Shown here in pieces: positions 53,756 through 64,000 of a stretch of 64,000 bases of DNA. Both the position numbers and the translations under genes were made by a program. This stretch comes from Rheinheimera sp. EpRS3 (GTDB lineage: Bacteria > Pseudomonadota > Gammaproteobacteria > Enterobacterales > Alteromonadaceae): NCBI RefSeq assembly GCF_001513785.1, contig NZ_LNQS01000001.1:1364001-1428000 (forward strand), written 5' to 3'. Below the pieces are notes generated by a model. That model was given only the letters and a program-made list of their open reading frames with translations. It was not told the DNA's origin and did not search any database. Numbering within the stretch: the stretch's first letter is position 1; each line of letters opens with the position of its first letter.

Positions 53756-54409
53756 ATGAAGCACTTGAAAGGACGCTGGAAATCTTTGATCCGGGGCCCT
53801 ATACACATCATCTCAATGCTGGCCATTTCATTGTTCACCTTTTTGTACTTTAGATATTCTCAAACTTGCTGGGAAAACTACGATTTTGCTTGCATGTCCT
53901 CAGATACCAGTGAGCTTGTTTGGAAAGTTGCAATAGCTTTTACTCAGTTTTTGGGTATTGGGTTTTTGCTCTTCGATTTAGATAAAAAATTGAACTCGCT
54001 TACGGGCACTAAATTAGTAGGATGTTTTTTAAACAAACTAAAAGCGTGGTGGCGTTTGTGGTTTAAGCAGCATTACAAGTTGACCGCAGAATCAATGCTA
54101 CCTGATCTACATAGTGCGTGTAATGTTGAATTTATCTTAAGAAAGGGGAATCTTTCAATCGATCAGCGACTGTCAGAGATTGAAAAATCGCTTGAGATAC
54201 ACAGAAAAGCTATCGCTAAAGAAGCTGATGAAAGAAGACGGCTGGAAAGCCACGTTAATGAGAGTGTTAAACGGCTTGAATCTGATATTGAGCAGCGTAG
54301 TGACCACGTGCTGGGTAAGGTGAAGGAAATTCATGTCGGTGGCTATACAATGCAGGCTTGGTCAATTTTTCTGATTCTATATTCTGCAGTACTGGGTGTA
54401 TTTGTGTAA
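53756..54409 (+). CDS. Membrane protein with coiled coil, unknown function
   Basis: A 217-residue protein with two hydrophobic segments near the N terminus (about 16-33 and 57-75), a charged helical region with a predicted coiled coil (about 135-190, with SIDQRLSEIEKSLEIHRKAIA and EADERRRLESHVNESVKRLE), and a final hydrophobic helix (about 198-216). GGGAAA before the ATG supports the start. Composition is A+T rich. No family is recognised. It is the last gene of the junction-element array, just upstream of the backbone gene ygiQ. Confidence 0.55.
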   Translation: MKHLKGRWKSLIRGPIHIISMLAISLFTFLYFRYSQTCWENYDFACMSSDTSELVWKVAIAFTQFLGIGFLLFDLDKKLNSLTGTKLVGCFLNKLKAWWRLWFKQHYKLTAESMLPDLHSACNVEFILRKGNLSIDQRLSEIEKSLEIHRKAIAKEADERRRLESHVNESVKRLESDIEQRSDHVLGKVKEIHVGGYTMQAWSIFLILYSAVLGVFV

Positions 54410-54501
54410 GTCCAACCTATTGTAGAAAATTGAATTTTTGCCTTAGGGATTTACGCGCCAATTAGAACTTACCACCATTCGCCTTTCCCCACGACACCTT
54501 G

Positions 54502-54507
54502 TATAAT
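54502..54507 (+). promoter_or_regulatory. Probable -10 element of ygiQ
   Basis: A perfect TATAAT lies 32 bases before the ygiQ start codon. The -35 is weak (TTCGCC at 18 bases). Position and sequence make this the likely promoter. Confidence 0.4.
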
Positions 54508-54539
54508 ACGCGCCCTTGATACACTCTGGAGCTTAATTT

Positions 54540-56822
54540 ATGTCCACTGTTGCTACTACCGTTTCCCGCAAGTCTGCCCCTGTAGCACGCATGGCGCCTG
54601 AGCGTGATTTATTCAGCTACCCGAAATATTGGGCTGAGTGCTATGGCACGGCGCCGTTTTTACCTATGTCGCGCAAGGAAATGGATGTACTTGGCTGGGA
54701 CAGCTGCGATGTTATTTTGGTAGTAGGCGATGCCTATGTCGACCACCCCAGCTTTGGTATGGCGGTAGTAGGGCGGATGTTAGAAGCCCAGGGCTATCGT
54801 GTAGGCCTGATTTGCCAGCCGGATTGGCACAGCAAAGACGACTTTATGCGCCTGGGTAAGCCAAACCTGTTTTACGGCGTGTCGGCCGGCAATATGGACT
54901 CGATGATTAACCGCTACACCGCCGATAAAAAGCTGCGCCATGACGATGCTTATACCGCCGGTGATATTGGCGGCAAACGGCCGGACCGCGCAGTTACCGT
55001 GTATACCCAACGCTGTAAAGAAGCCTATAAAGATGTGCCGGTAATTATTGGCGGTATAGAAGCCAGCCTGCGCCGTATTGCGCATTATGATTACTGGTCA
55101 GAAAAAGTGCGCCGCTCGGTAATTTTTGATGCCAAGGCCGACATTCTTATTTACGGCAATGCTGAGCGGCCTTTGGTCGAAGTGGCGCACCGCATTGCCA
55201 ACGGCGTGCCAATCAGCGAAATTCAGGATGTGCGCGGCACTGCGGTTATTCGTAAAGAGCCACTGCCTGGCTGGCGCGGTGTCGATTCTACTGCTATTGA
55301 TAAAATCGGCAAAATAGACCCTATCTCCAACCCTTACGGCGCTGATGATGTTGGCTGCAGCAGTTATTCGGAATATGCCAAAGCCGGTATCGATTTAACT
55401 AAGCCAGCTGAAGTGGAAGCCAAGCCAATTTTAGTACAGCCGCCACGGCAAAAACCGTGGGAGCAAACCTACGTTAAGCTGCCGGCGTTTGAGCAGGTCA
55501 GCGTGAATAAGCCGCTGTATGCTCATGCCTCGCGCATTTTGCACCAGGAAACTAACCCGGGTTGTGCCCGTGCGATAATGCAGCGCCATGGCGATCGGCA
55601 TATTTGGGTAAACCCACCGGCATTTCCGCTTAGTACTGAAGAGATGGATTTAGTCTTTGGCTTGCCATATCAGCGCGTGCCGCATCCGGTATATGGCAAG
55701 GAAAAAATTCCGGCCTACGAGATGATTAAAACCTCGGTGAATATTATGCGCGGCTGCTTTGGTGGCTGCTCGTTCTGCTCTATTACCGAGCATGAAGGCC
55801 GCATTATTCAAAGCCGCTCGAAAGAGTCGATTATGCAGGAGATCAAGGATATTCGCGATAAAGTACCGGGTTTTACCGGCGTGATATCCGATCTTGGCGG
55901 CCCAACGGCCAATATGTACCGCTTAAACTGTAAAAACCCCAAAGCCGAGCAAACTTGCCGTAGGCCCAGCTGCGTGTACCCGACCATCTGCGAGCATATG
56001 GACACCGATCAAAGCCCGACGGTAGAGCTGTACCGCGAAGCGCGCAATTTGCCCGGTATTAAAAAGGTGCTGGTCGCCTCCGGCGTGCGTTACGACTTAG
56101 CGGTGGAAGATCCGAACTACGTACGCGAGCTGGTGCAGCACCATGTTGGCGGTTATTTAAAAATCGCGCCGGAGCATACCGAAAGCGGCCCTTTGTCGAA
56201 GATGATGAAGCCGGGCATGGGTGCCTATGACAAGTTTAAAGAAATGTTCGACCGCTTTAGTAAAGAAGCCGGTAAAGAGCAGTTTTTAATTCCGTACTTT
56301 ATTGCTGCCCACCCGGGCACCACCGATATGGATATGGTTAACCTGGCGCTATGGTTAAAAGAGCGTGAATTTAAACTGGACCAGGTACAGAACTTTTACC
56401 CCAGCCCAATGGCGAACGCGACCACCATTTACCACACGGAAATGAACTCGCTGAAAAACATCAACAAAGCCAATGACGAAGTGGTGGCGGTGCCCAAAGG
56501 CGAGCGCCAGCGCCGCTTACATAAAGCCATACTGCGCTACCATGACCCCAAAGGCTGGCCGCAAATTCGTGAAGCCTTAATTAAAATGGGCTTAAAGCAC
56601 TTAATTGGCCGCAGCAAAGGCTGTTTAGTGCCGGAAGAGGGCAAAGACGAGCAGTTTAAAAAGCCACAAAAAGGGGGCCAACCGGCGCTTAGTCGCCATA
56701 CCGGTTTAAACCCGGCGGCTAAGGCGATTGCGAAACAGGGCAAAAAGCCATTTAGTAAACCGGTCACCGGAGCAAATAAACCGATACCCAAAGCCAAAAA
56801 AGCAGTAACTAAACAACACTAA
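54540..56822 (+). CDS. ygiQ: YgiQ-family radical SAM protein
   Basis: A 760-residue radical SAM protein, full length for the family. An N-terminal cobalamin-binding-like region (about 50-200; [22 protein letters not shown]) precedes the radical SAM domain, whose iron-sulfur motif CFGGCSFC lies at about 405-413. The family's C-terminal DUF3362 region and a basic, Lys/Pro-rich tail follow. Its substrate is unknown in all bacteria. A GGAGC site precedes the ATG. The stop is four bases from the end of the convergent chemoreceptor gene. Confidence 0.93.
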   Translation: MSTVATTVSRKSAPVARMAPERDLFSYPKYWAECYGTAPFLPMSRKEMDVLGWDSCDVILVVGDAYVDHPSFGMAVVGRMLEAQGYRVGLICQPDWHSKDDFMRLGKPNLFYGVSAGNMDSMINRYTADKKLRHDDAYTAGDIGGKRPDRAVTVYTQRCKEAYKDVPVIIGGIEASLRRIAHYDYWSEKVRRSVIFDAKADILIYGNAERPLVEVAHRIANGVPISEIQDVRGTAVIRKEPLPGWRGVDSTAIDKIGKIDPISNPYGADDVGCSSYSEYAKAGIDLTKPAEVEAKPILVQPPRQKPWEQTYVKLPAFEQVSVNKPLYAHASRILHQETNPGCARAIMQRHGDRHIWVNPPAFPLSTEEMDLVFGLPYQRVPHPVYGKEKIPAYEMIKTSVNIMRGCFGGCSFCSITEHEGRIIQSRSKESIMQEIKDIRDKVPGFTGVISDLGGPTANMYRLNCKNPKAEQTCRRPSCVYPTICEHMDTDQSPTVELYREARNLPGIKKVLVASGVRYDLAVEDPNYVRELVQHHVGGYLKIAPEHTESGPLSKMMKPGMGAYDKFKEMFDRFSKEAGKEQFLIPYFIAAHPGTTDMDMVNLALWLKEREFKLDQVQNFYPSPMANATTIYHTEMNSLKNINKANDEVVAVPKGERQRRLHKAILRYHDPKGWPQIREALIKMGLKHLIGRSKGCLVPEEGKDEQFKKPQKGGQPALSRHTGLNPAAKAIAKQGKKPFSKPVTGANKPIPKAKKAVTKQH

Positions 56823-56826
56823 GTTG

Positions 56827-58581
56827 CTAGTTACTTTTGCTGTTTAGCGTATTAAGGGTATTGGCTAAATCTTGCAGCAGGGTTTGGTTCTTACTAACTA
56901 CAGTGTTAATTTCACTGGCTGATGAACTGGCTTTAGATGCCAGGTTTCTTACCTCGTCGGCCACGACAGAAAAGCCACGGCCGGCCTCACCGGCACGGGC
57001 TGCTTCTATCGCCGCATTTAAGGCCAGTAAATTGGTTTGGTCTGCAATGGCGTTAATGGTGGATACGATTTGGTTAATACTGGCACCGGATTTAACCAGT
57101 TCAGCCATTACTCGGTCTGATTGCTGTACTACTTGCAGCCGTTCACTGATATCGGTACCGTAAAGTATTACTTTGGAAAAAGTATTGTAGGGATCTTTTA
57201 CTGCACTATAAGTACAACCGATCCAGATTTCCTTCTGCTGCACATTAAAACATTGCTCTTTACTGATGCTGTTACCCTGCAACAAGGCTTTCTGCTGGGC
57301 CTCAGATAAATATTCTTGCCAACCGCGTATTGTCGCCCGAAATTGCGTTAAAGACAGGCCGGGAATTTTATTAGGATAATCATTTACTTCAGTTACTTTG
57401 CCAGCCATATCCCATTCAACAAGTAATTGTGATTGTCCGATGGTGTTAAGTCGGGTTTCCGATTCCATCGCTGCGGTTTTTACGCTGGTAATATCAGCCA
57501 AAATAGCGATATAACCGGTATGCTTGCCATCTTTACTAATTACCGGGTTACTGGTTACTGAAATCCACAGGCTTGAGCCATTTTTACAGTGAATTTCAAT
57601 TTCGTCATAGAATGCATTGGGTGCTTCAAGCTCTGCTTCCATTCTTCTATAGGTGTCGGCATTGGTGCGGGACCCTATCAGAAATTCTTTGGCTTTATGG
57701 CCAAATACTTCGGTAGCGTTAAACCCTGTCATACGCTCGAAACCACGGTTAACGTATTGAATATGCCTATCGCTGTTGGAAATGAGCACGGCATTGTCTG
57801 TTTCGTTGGCTACCAGCGACAATAGCTGAAACTCGTTACGTTGTTTAATTTCCTGCGTAATGTCGCTGGCAAACTTAACAATTTGTATAACCTTGCCGTC
57901 GGGAGATTTTATCGGGTTGTAGGTGGCATGGATCCACACTTCTTTACTATTTTTACCATAACGGCGGTACTCTGCGGTTTGATAACTCCCTTCACGCAGC
58001 TTCTGCCAAAACTTTTGATACGTAGGGCTGTTTACCTCATCCGCAGAGACAAAAATTTTATGGTGTTTACCGCGGATCTCAGCCAGAGAATAGCCCATTA
58101 GCTGCAGAAAGTTATCATTGGCATCATCAATAATGCCGTCGGTATTAAAAGCAATAACAGCTTGCGCCCGGTGTATGGCCTGAATTTGTGATTCTAGTTT
58201 GGATCGGGCCATAACCTGCTGGGTAATATCGGAGGCAAATTTAATAATCCTTTCTACTTTGCCACGCCGCAATATAGGCGTATAAGATGCCTGGATCCAT
58301 ACTGTACCGCCGCTTTTAGTGCGGCGTTTAAACTCTGCTGTTTGTGCTATACCATTGCGTAATTGTTGCCAGAACTGTTTATATTGTGTACTTTGGCTGT
58401 CCTGCGGTTCTAAAAACATGCTGTGATGCTTCCCGGTTACTTCCGATAAACTGTATTCCATCAGTTGTAAGAAATTAGCATTGGCTGTTTTAATCTGACC
58501 ATCAAGATCAAATTGTATTACAGCCTGAGTACTGTTAATGGCAGATATAATATCGTCAGCAGCAGAATTTATTCCGAACAT
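56827..58581 (-). CDS. Soluble four-PAS chemoreceptor-like protein (MCP signalling domain)
   Basis: A 584-residue cytoplasmic protein without membrane helices. Four PAS modules lie in a row (about 1-120, 120-240, 240-365 and 365-480). The first two are very similar to each other ([25 protein letters not shown] and [26 protein letters not shown]). The C terminus is a short MCP signalling hairpin with the conserved tip [21 protein letters not shown] and ends about 45 residues later. PAS-bound haem or flavin could sense redox or oxygen, as in Aer-like receptors. The ATG at 58581 is preceded by GAGGTG; the frame is open to 58623. Confidence 0.87.
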   Translation of the reverse strand: MFGINSAADDIISAINSTQAVIQFDLDGQIKTANANFLQLMEYSLSEVTGKHHSMFLEPQDSQSTQYKQFWQQLRNGIAQTAEFKRRTKSGGTVWIQASYTPILRRGKVERIIKFASDITQQVMARSKLESQIQAIHRAQAVIAFNTDGIIDDANDNFLQLMGYSLAEIRGKHHKIFVSADEVNSPTYQKFWQKLREGSYQTAEYRRYGKNSKEVWIHATYNPIKSPDGKVIQIVKFASDITQEIKQRNEFQLLSLVANETDNAVLISNSDRHIQYVNRGFERMTGFNATEVFGHKAKEFLIGSRTNADTYRRMEAELEAPNAFYDEIEIHCKNGSSLWISVTSNPVISKDGKHTGYIAILADITSVKTAAMESETRLNTIGQSQLLVEWDMAGKVTEVNDYPNKIPGLSLTQFRATIRGWQEYLSEAQQKALLQGNSISKEQCFNVQQKEIWIGCTYSAVKDPYNTFSKVILYGTDISERLQVVQQSDRVMAELVKSGASINQIVSTINAIADQTNLLALNAAIEAARAGEAGRGFSVVADEVRNLASKASSSASEINTVVSKNQTLLQDLANTLNTLNSKSN

Positions 58582-58684
58582 AGCAACACCTCTGTATTCT
58601 GGTCTTTGAATGTAGGCTAGCAATGGTAGCTATTCAATATATTAAGTCGCTTTTTGTTTACGTACGAGTTACAGGGGGAGAGCA

Positions 58685-59212
58685 GTGTCAAAAAGGTTAT
58701 TTTTCAGCCTTAAATTTTCCGCCGCGCAGCAACAAGAGTTGCTGCCGTATCAGCAGCAGGCGCTGAGTGTGTGCCCTGGTGCTAAGGCTGTAGATAATGA
58801 CAATCTGCATTTAACGCTGTTTTTCTTAGGCCAGGTGGATAGCGCCCAGCAACAGCAGCTGGTTACAGCGGCACAGCAAATTAATGTATCGGCCTTTAGC
58901 CTGACGCTGGATCATCTGGCTTGTTTTGCCAAACCGAAAATTCTTTATCTGGCGCCTTCGGTAATACCCGATGCACTGTGGCAGTTACAACAGCAGGTAG
59001 CGGCGTTGTGTAAAGCAGAAGGCTTTAGCGATAGCCACGATAACTACCGGCCACATATTACACTGGCGCGGCATGCCGTTTGTGATGCGGAATTTAAGCA
59101 GCCGGTAGCGCCGTTAACTCTGCAAGTCAGTGAGTTTGCGCTGTATCAGTCGGCTCAGGTTGAGCGTCGCCTGCAATACCTGTCGCTGAAGGTTATTCCG
59201 CTGCGGGCGTAG
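58685..59212 (+). CDS. thpR: RNA 2',3'-cyclic phosphodiesterase ThpR (LigT)
   Basis: A 175-residue 2H phosphoesterase. Both catalytic HxTx motifs are present: H42-L-T-L and H124-I-T-L. The start MSKRLFFSLKFS is typical of the family. It hydrolyses RNA 2',3'-cyclic phosphates and can join tRNA halves in vitro. The start is GTG after a strong GGGGGAG site. Its last 20 bases overlap the convergent acetyltransferase gene. Confidence 0.9.
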   Translation: MSKRLFFSLKFSAAQQQELLPYQQQALSVCPGAKAVDNDNLHLTLFFLGQVDSAQQQQLVTAAQQINVSAFSLTLDHLACFAKPKILYLAPSVIPDALWQLQQQVAALCKAEGFSDSHDNYRPHITLARHAVCDAEFKQPVAPLTLQVSEFALYQSAQVERRLQYLSLKVIPLRA

Positions 59213-59738
59213 CAGGTTCGTTGCTGTGGTAGGTGTAAATCAGATCGTCATACAACATGTTATTAATGCTATAAGCTTGTTCAATGCGTTTACTCAGCAC
59301 GAAACCACATTTTTCCAACACACGACAAGAGCCTGCATTACCCTCTGTTACTGTTGCCTGTAACTGAGCGATACCTAATGATAAAGCAAACTTTTTTGCT
59401 GCTAATAAGGCTTCTGTGGCATAGCCTTTACCGAAGTGTTCAGGTAAGAACATATAGCCAAATTCAGCATTGCTATGTTTAGCATCAGTGATAATAAATG
59501 CCATAGTTCCCAGCGGAGTGCCACTTTCTATACAGCAAACAACCATGCATAACCATTGCCTGGGTCTTGCTTGCCAAGCGGGCAATAAAACCCGGAATTT
59601 GGCAGCGATCTCTTCTATTGAAGGCTCATCAAATACATAACGGATAATAACTTGTTCCTGATGCAACCGGACAAATAATGGCCAGTCTGCAGCGGTAATT
59701 TGGCGTAAACGCAGTCGTGGAGTAAGAAATTCAAGCAT
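59193..59738 (-). CDS. RimJ/RimL-like GNAT N-acetyltransferase
   Basis: A 181-residue acetyltransferase of the RimJ/RimL type (Acetyltransf_3). The start LTPRLRLRQITAADWPLFVRLH is typical, and the acetyl-CoA loop region reads FGYMFLPEHFGKGYATEALLA, followed by AGSCRVLEKCGF. It acetylates an amino group on a protein N terminus or small molecule; the target is unknown. AGGAG precedes the ATG. It overlaps thpR by 20 bases at the 3' end. Confidence 0.87.
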   Translation of the reverse strand: MLEFLTPRLRLRQITAADWPLFVRLHQEQVIIRYVFDEPSIEEIAAKFRVLLPAWQARPRQWLCMVVCCIESGTPLGTMAFIITDAKHSNAEFGYMFLPEHFGKGYATEALLAAKKFALSLGIAQLQATVTEGNAGSCRVLEKCGFVLSKRIEQAYSINNMLYDDLIYTYHSNEPATPAAE

Positions 59739-59940
59739 TGATGCTCCTGCATACCAGGGAAACTATATCGCTACTTTATACCAGCAGCTGTTGTCAGGTC
59801 TAGCAGTTAAGTATCTGAAAGTTTACAATATTAACTATATGTTTCGCTACAAACTGCTATAGTTCATCATTGATTAATTTATGCGGCTTATACTCGGCCC
59901 ACACACCCGAACAACGATACCCCGTTAACAAGGATTGGTT

Positions 59941-62900
59941 ATGCCTGCCTCAGCGTCATTTTTACGTAAAATTTTCGGCTCGGTAAACTGGACGGCACCA
60001 GATTGGTTACACCGGCTTTGCCATAATGTAAAACAACGCCCAGCCAGGTTCTGGGGGGCGGTGGTGGCGGTATTAGTGCTTATTTCCGTGGCCGTTGGCG
60101 GTTATTACTACTATCAGCAATTACCTAAACCGCTAAAAGTGAAGGCCACTGTGCAAAGCCCGGAATTGGGGCATTATCAGGACAACGTTGAGCAGCCTAC
60201 CGTACTGCGCGTGCAGTTTAGCTATGATATGAGCGATCAGGCCGGGCGGATTGCACCGGTACCGCAGCTTTCAGCCGCGCGGCTGGATTTAATTGGTGAA
60301 GAATTAAGCGAAGGTGTCAGTTTAAACCCGGCCATACCGGGCAAATGGCTGTGGCTTGACGACAACACCTTAACCTTTACGCCACAACAGGCCTGGCCCG
60401 CCGGGCAACGTTACCAGCTTAAGCTTGATAAAAGTATTTTTGCAGCTGGTACCTTACTGGCAGAACAACAATACAGTTTTGATACTGTGCCACTTACCGG
60501 TGCTATTAACCGCTTACGTTTTTATCAGCACCCCACCGAGCAAGCCACCCGGCAAATAGTCGCTACGTTAAATTTCAGCCACCCGGTAGATATCGATAGC
60601 GTGCAAAGCCAGCTGTCAATGACCATGCGCCCCGATGGCGGTGATGTACGCAGCAAAGGTCGGCCACTGGATTTTACGCTGAGTGCCGATAAAACCGGCC
60701 GTGAGCTCTATCTGCAATCGGCAGCGTTAACGCTACCCGAGCGGGAGCAATATTTAACTGTGCTATTAAAAGCCGGGGTAAAAGCACAAAACGGCAGTGG
60801 CAAAACCAGCCGGGAAAACAGCCAACAGCTTTTAGTGCCGGATAAAACCAGCTTTTTAAAAGTAGAAGAGCTGCGCACTGACATTATCCGGGGCTCTGAG
60901 CAACAGCTCGAGCAAGAACCAGAGCAAATGCTGCTGTTAAGTTTTACTGATCGCATCAGTCGCACCGAGCTGCAAAACAAACTGAAACTGTATGTATTGC
61001 CAAAACACCCACAACGTAATTCTAACTATTGGGCGCCGGGCGAAGTAAGTAGCAGCGTATTACAACAAGCCAGCCTGCACAGCTTTGAGCTGATGCCGAC
61101 ACCAGAGCCGCACGACAGTGCTTTTAGCATTAAGCTGGATGTGCCACCGGGCCAAAGCCTGTTTGTTAGTGTGCCTAAAGGCTTGCAATCGACCAGCGAT
61201 TTTACCCTGGCCAGTGAGTACCGCGCTGTGGTGCAGGCGCCACAGTATCCGAAAGAAGCGCGGATAGTGGGTGAAGGCGCCATGCTAAAGCTAAGCGGCG
61301 AGCAAACCTTACAGTTGCTTAGCCGTGGTGTTAAAGGCGTGCGGGTAAAATTGCATAAATTGTTGCCGGGCGAGCTAAACCACTTTATCAGCCAGACTGG
61401 CGGCGATATCAGCCAGCCATATTTTTACAACTATAACTTCGATGAAAGCAATATCAGCAGCAGCTACGAGAAAACCTTTACCCTGGCCAACAGCCATGCC
61501 AAGCAGGCTAATTACCTGTCGTTAGCGTTAAAACCGTATCTGGCTGAAGCGGGCATGGGGGTGTTTTTTATTCAGTTAACTGAATTTGATCCGGCCCGGC
61601 CGAAAAGCGAAGGCCAGCAACTGGATAAACGGGTGGTGCTGGTAACCGATTTAGGCTTACTGGTAAAACACAATAGCGATAGCAGCCAGCAGGTATTTGT
61701 CATGTCGGTGGCCGATGGCAAACCGGTAGCCGGGGCTAAAGTAGAGCTGCTGGGCAAAAATGGTGTCGCGGTGTTAAGCGGCACCACCAACGCTCAGGGC
61801 AGCGTAAACTTAGACAAAACCAGCGGTTTTGTGCGCGAGCGCCAGCCGGTGGTATATCTGGTTAGCCGCAGCAGTAATGGCGTAACGGATAGCAGCTTTA
61901 TTCCGTACGATCGCTATAGCCGCCAGCTGGATTATTCTAAATTTAATACCAGTGGCCGTTACCAGGATGAAAACAGCGCTAAAGCATTAAGTGCTTATAT
62001 GTTTAGCGACCGGGGTATTTACCGGCCCGGTGAGCAAGTGCAACTGGCTGCCATTATCCGCCATAACGATTTGTCGCTGGCCGAGCAAAAGCTGCCGTTA
62101 AAAATACAGGTGCAGGGGCCGCGTGGCAGTACTTTCTGGCAGCAAAACTTCAGCTTAAGTGGCCGTGGTATGCACACCTTTAGCCTGGACACCCAGCCAC
62201 ATAGTGACACCGGTAATTATAATGCCAACATCAGCCTGCTCGACAGCAAGGGCAATACCGAGCGGCACTTAGGCTCGGTTAGCTTTGTAGTGGAAGAATT
62301 TCAGCCCGATACGCTGAAAATCAGCAGCAGTTTTAACCAGCAGGGCAAAGGCTGGTTGTCGCCACAGAATTTAGTGGCGCAGGTGCAACTGGATAACTTG
62401 TTTGGCACCCCGGCACAGCAGCGCCGGGTAACCGCCAGGTTTGAACTGATCCCGGCAGGTTTTAGCTTTAGTGAATATAAAGATTATCGCTTTATTGCCC
62501 CGCAGGAACAGCAACTTAACAACAACAGTGTACGGCAGAACCTGGACGAGCAACAAACCGATGCCGACGGTAAAGCCAGTTTTATGCTGCCGCTTGAGCA
62601 ATACAGCGGCGGTACTTACCGGCTGGTGTTAACGACCGAAGGCTTTGATGGCGGTGGTGGCAAAAGTGTGCAAAACCGGCGCAGCGCGCTGGTATCGCCG
62701 TTAAACGAGCTGATAGGGGTAAAAAGCGATGGCGAGCTGAGCTACCTGAAAAGACAGCAAAGCCGTAGTTTGCAGTTTATTGCCATTAACAACAGCTTAG
62801 CGCAGATAGCGCTGAATGAATTAACGCTGAAACTGGTAGAAAAACGGCCATTATCGAGCTTAGTTAAACAAAACGATGGCACCTACCAGTATCAGAGCAT

Positions 62901-64000
62901 AGTGCAGGAGCTAACAGTAAGCGAAACGCCATTTAGTATCGCCACAGAGGGTACTGAATATCAGTTGCCAACTGACACGGCCGGTGATTTTGAGCTGCAA
63001 CTGCTAAAAGGCGAACAGCTACTGGGTAAAGTGGCGTTTAGCGTAATAGGCGCCGGTAATATCAGCGCTATGCTGGAGAAAAATGCTGCACTTAACGTGC
63101 GGCTGGATAAAGCTGATTATAAAGCCGGTGAGCGCATTGAACTGAATATCACGGCACCTTATACCGGCAGTGGCTTAATCAGCATTGAAAGCGATAAAGT
63201 GCATGCATTTAGCTGGTTTACCGCCGATACCACCAGCAGCATTCAGCATATAGTGCTGCCAGAGGGCATTGAAGGTAATGCTTATATTAACGTCAGCTTT
63301 GTCCGTGGCGCCGATTCCGATGCACTTTTTGTCAGCCCGCTAAGTTACGCCGTGGTACCGTTTAATATTGACCGCAGCAAGCGCGAGCTGAATATTAGCC
63401 TGGTAGCACCGGAAGAAGTACGCCCCGGTAAAGCCTTTACGCTGGGCTATAAAACCGACCGCCCGGCCGACTTACTGCTGTATGGCGTGGATCAGGGTAT
63501 TTTGCAGGTGGCTGCTTACGAATTGCCCGATCCGTTATCGCATTACCTGCAAAAGCGCGCCTTGCAGGTGCGCAGTATGCAAATGCTCGATTTAATCCTG
63601 CCGGAATTTAGCGCGCTTAAACGCCAGCTAGCAGGTGTAGGCGGTGACAGCGCACGCCGTGCTATGGCAGCAGCAATGCTGGACAGCAACTTAAACCCCT
63701 TTGCCCGCAGGGCCGAGCAGCCGGGCGTATTCTGGCTGGGCGTGGTAAAAGCAGGTACTGAACTGGCTACCCAGCAGGTAACAGTACCGGCCAGCTTTAG
63801 CGGCAACTTAAAACTGATGGCGGTAGCGGTAAGCGATGAAGCACTGTCTGCGGTCAGCCAGGATTTACGTGTGCGCGGCCCCTTTGTGTTAACCCCGGAT
63901 GTACTTACCAGTGCAGCTCCCGGCGATGAGTTTGATATCAGCGTGTCGGTAGCGAATGGCGTAAAAGGCTCGGGCCCGGATGCCGCCATTAACGTGCAGC
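59941..64000 (+). CDS. Alpha-2-macroglobulin-family protein (5' part; continues beyond window)
   Basis: An uninterrupted frame of 1353 codons runs from the ATG at 59941 (AAGGA upstream) to the window end. A membrane helix near residues 39-57 anchors the protein to the inner membrane; there is no lipobox. Then follow bacterial macroglobulin-type beta domains, with segments such as AYMFSDRGIYRPGEQV near 685, the family's bait/MG hallmark, and YKAGERIELNI near 1060. Bacterial alpha-2-macroglobulins trap proteases in the periplasm and often pair with penicillin-binding protein 1C; pbpC would be expected downstream. The thioester region, if present, lies outside the window. Confidence 0.88.
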   Translation, partial: MPASASFLRKIFGSVNWTAPDWLHRLCHNVKQRPARFWGAVVAVLVLISVAVGGYYYYQQLPKPLKVKATVQSPELGHYQDNVEQPTVLRVQFSYDMSDQAGRIAPVPQLSAARLDLIGEELSEGVSLNPAIPGKWLWLDDNTLTFTPQQAWPAGQRYQLKLDKSIFAAGTLLAEQQYSFDTVPLTGAINRLRFYQHPTEQATRQIVATLNFSHPVDIDSVQSQLSMTMRPDGGDVRSKGRPLDFTLSADKTGRELYLQSAALTLPEREQYLTVLLKAGVKAQNGSGKTSRENSQQLLVPDKTSFLKVEELRTDIIRGSEQQLEQEPEQMLLLSFTDRISRTELQNKLKLYVLPKHPQRNSNYWAPGEVSSSVLQQASLHSFELMPTPEPHDSAFSIKLDVPPGQSLFVSVPKGLQSTSDFTLASEYRAVVQAPQYPKEARIVGEGAMLKLSGEQTLQLLSRGVKGVRVKLHKLLPGELNHFISQTGGDISQPYFYNYNFDESNISSSYEKTFTLANSHAKQANYLSLALKPYLAEAGMGVFFIQLTEFDPARPKSEGQQLDKRVVLVTDLGLLVKHNSDSSQQVFVMSVADGKPVAGAKVELLGKNGVAVLSGTTNAQGSVNLDKTSGFVRERQPVVYLVSRSSNGVTDSSFIPYDRYSRQLDYSKFNTSGRYQDENSAKALSAYMFSDRGIYRPGEQVQLAAIIRHNDLSLAEQKLPLKIQVQGPRGSTFWQQNFSLSGRGMHTFSLDTQPHSDTGNYNANISLLDSKGNTERHLGSVSFVVEEFQPDTLKISSSFNQQGKGWLSPQNLVAQVQLDNLFGTPAQQRRVTARFELIPAGFSFSEYKDYRFIAPQEQQLNNNSVRQNLDEQQTDADGKASFMLPLEQYSGGTYRLVLTTEGFDGGGGKSVQNRRSALVSPLNELIGVKSDGELSYLKRQQSRSLQFIAINNSLAQIALNELTLKLVEKRPLSSLVKQNDGTYQYQSIVQELTVSETPFSIATEGTEYQLPTDTAGDFELQLLKGEQLLGKVAFSVIGAGNISAMLEKNAALNVRLDKADYKAGERIELNITAPYTGSGLISIESDKVHAFSWFTADTTSSIQHIVLPEGIEGNAYINVSFVRGADSDALFVSPLSYAVVPFNIDRSKRELNISLVAPEEVRPGKAFTLGYKTDRPADLLLYGVDQGILQVAAYELPDPLSHYLQKRALQVRSMQMLDLILPEFSALKRQLAGVGGDSARRAMAAAMLDSNLNPFARRAEQPGVFWLGVVKAGTELATQQVTVPASFSGNLKLMAVAVSDEALSAVSQDLRVRGPFVLTPDVLTSAAPGDEFDISVSVANGVKGSGPDAAINVQ

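Noticed and set aside
59801..59859. Eight-base inverted repeat (TAGCAGTT ... AACTGCTA) upstream of the macroglobulin gene
   Set aside because: Arms are short and 43 bases apart in A+T-rich DNA; chance is likely.

Overview
The window reads as chromosome from a marine or aquatic gammaproteobacterium. My best guess is the Rheinheimera/Alishewanella/Arsukibacterium group, inferred from protein resemblance (PaeA/YtfL, YgiQ, YgiD, YajD, FadL, DUF5610 and tandem RND pumps) and a GC content near 50%; this is an inference, not a measurement. No rRNA, tRNA, CRISPR array, transposase or integrase was seen.

Layout. 1-9.1 kb: an NRAMP-type transporter lacking the usual metal-binding motif, a truncated GlgC-like nucleotidyltransferase behind a perfect FNR-type box, PaeA, a DUF5610 protein, an MFS transporter, an RluF-type pseudouridine synthase, and an ECF sigma/anti-sigma/DUF4097 operon with a candidate autoregulatory promoter. 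9.1-16.3 kb: small secreted or accessory genes (DJ-1-like, GNAT, NTF2-like, esterase), a decayed hydrolase, a LysR regulator divergent from a secreted SMP-30-like protein, a lipoprotein and an NPP-type phosphodiesterase. 16.5-28.6 kb: a DUF4397 lipoprotein, FadL with a FadR-like site, then an RND efflux operon (adaptor plus two pump subunits) that opens with an unannotated 39-residue membrane microprotein and contains a structured repeat; then a manganese (yybP-ykoY) riboswitch in front of an Mn exporter.

28.6-47.8 kb: CbiM-like and GlxA-like genes, a BlaI repressor with a doubled operator and an M56-TonB sensor beside a serine hydrolase, an A+T-richer block (serine hydrolase, PD40 protein, trypsin remnant, trypsin), YgiD, YbaK, a TlpA-like membrane protein, KatG, NYN and DUF1622 genes, GST divergent from a WYL regulator, a second serine hydrolase, a second ECF sigma operon, YajD, and a catalase-related peroxidase with cytochrome b561.

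47.8-54.4 kb is the most unusual part. Four copies of a shared non-coding element stand in front of unrelated accessory genes, and one unit (element plus gene) has been duplicated and then decayed. Within the array lies a probable pore-forming toxin with an overlapping candidate immunity gene. After it the backbone resumes: YgiQ, a four-PAS soluble chemoreceptor, ThpR, a RimJ-like acetyltransferase, and the first 1353 codons of an alpha-2-macroglobulin-family protein that leaves the window.

Together the genes suggest a cell investing in metal balance (NRAMP-like, Mn exporter), peroxide defence (KatG, SrpA-type peroxidase), envelope stress sensing (two ECF operons, BlaI/M56) and multidrug efflux, with two small accessory regions at 32.4-35.8 and 47.8-54.4 kb.
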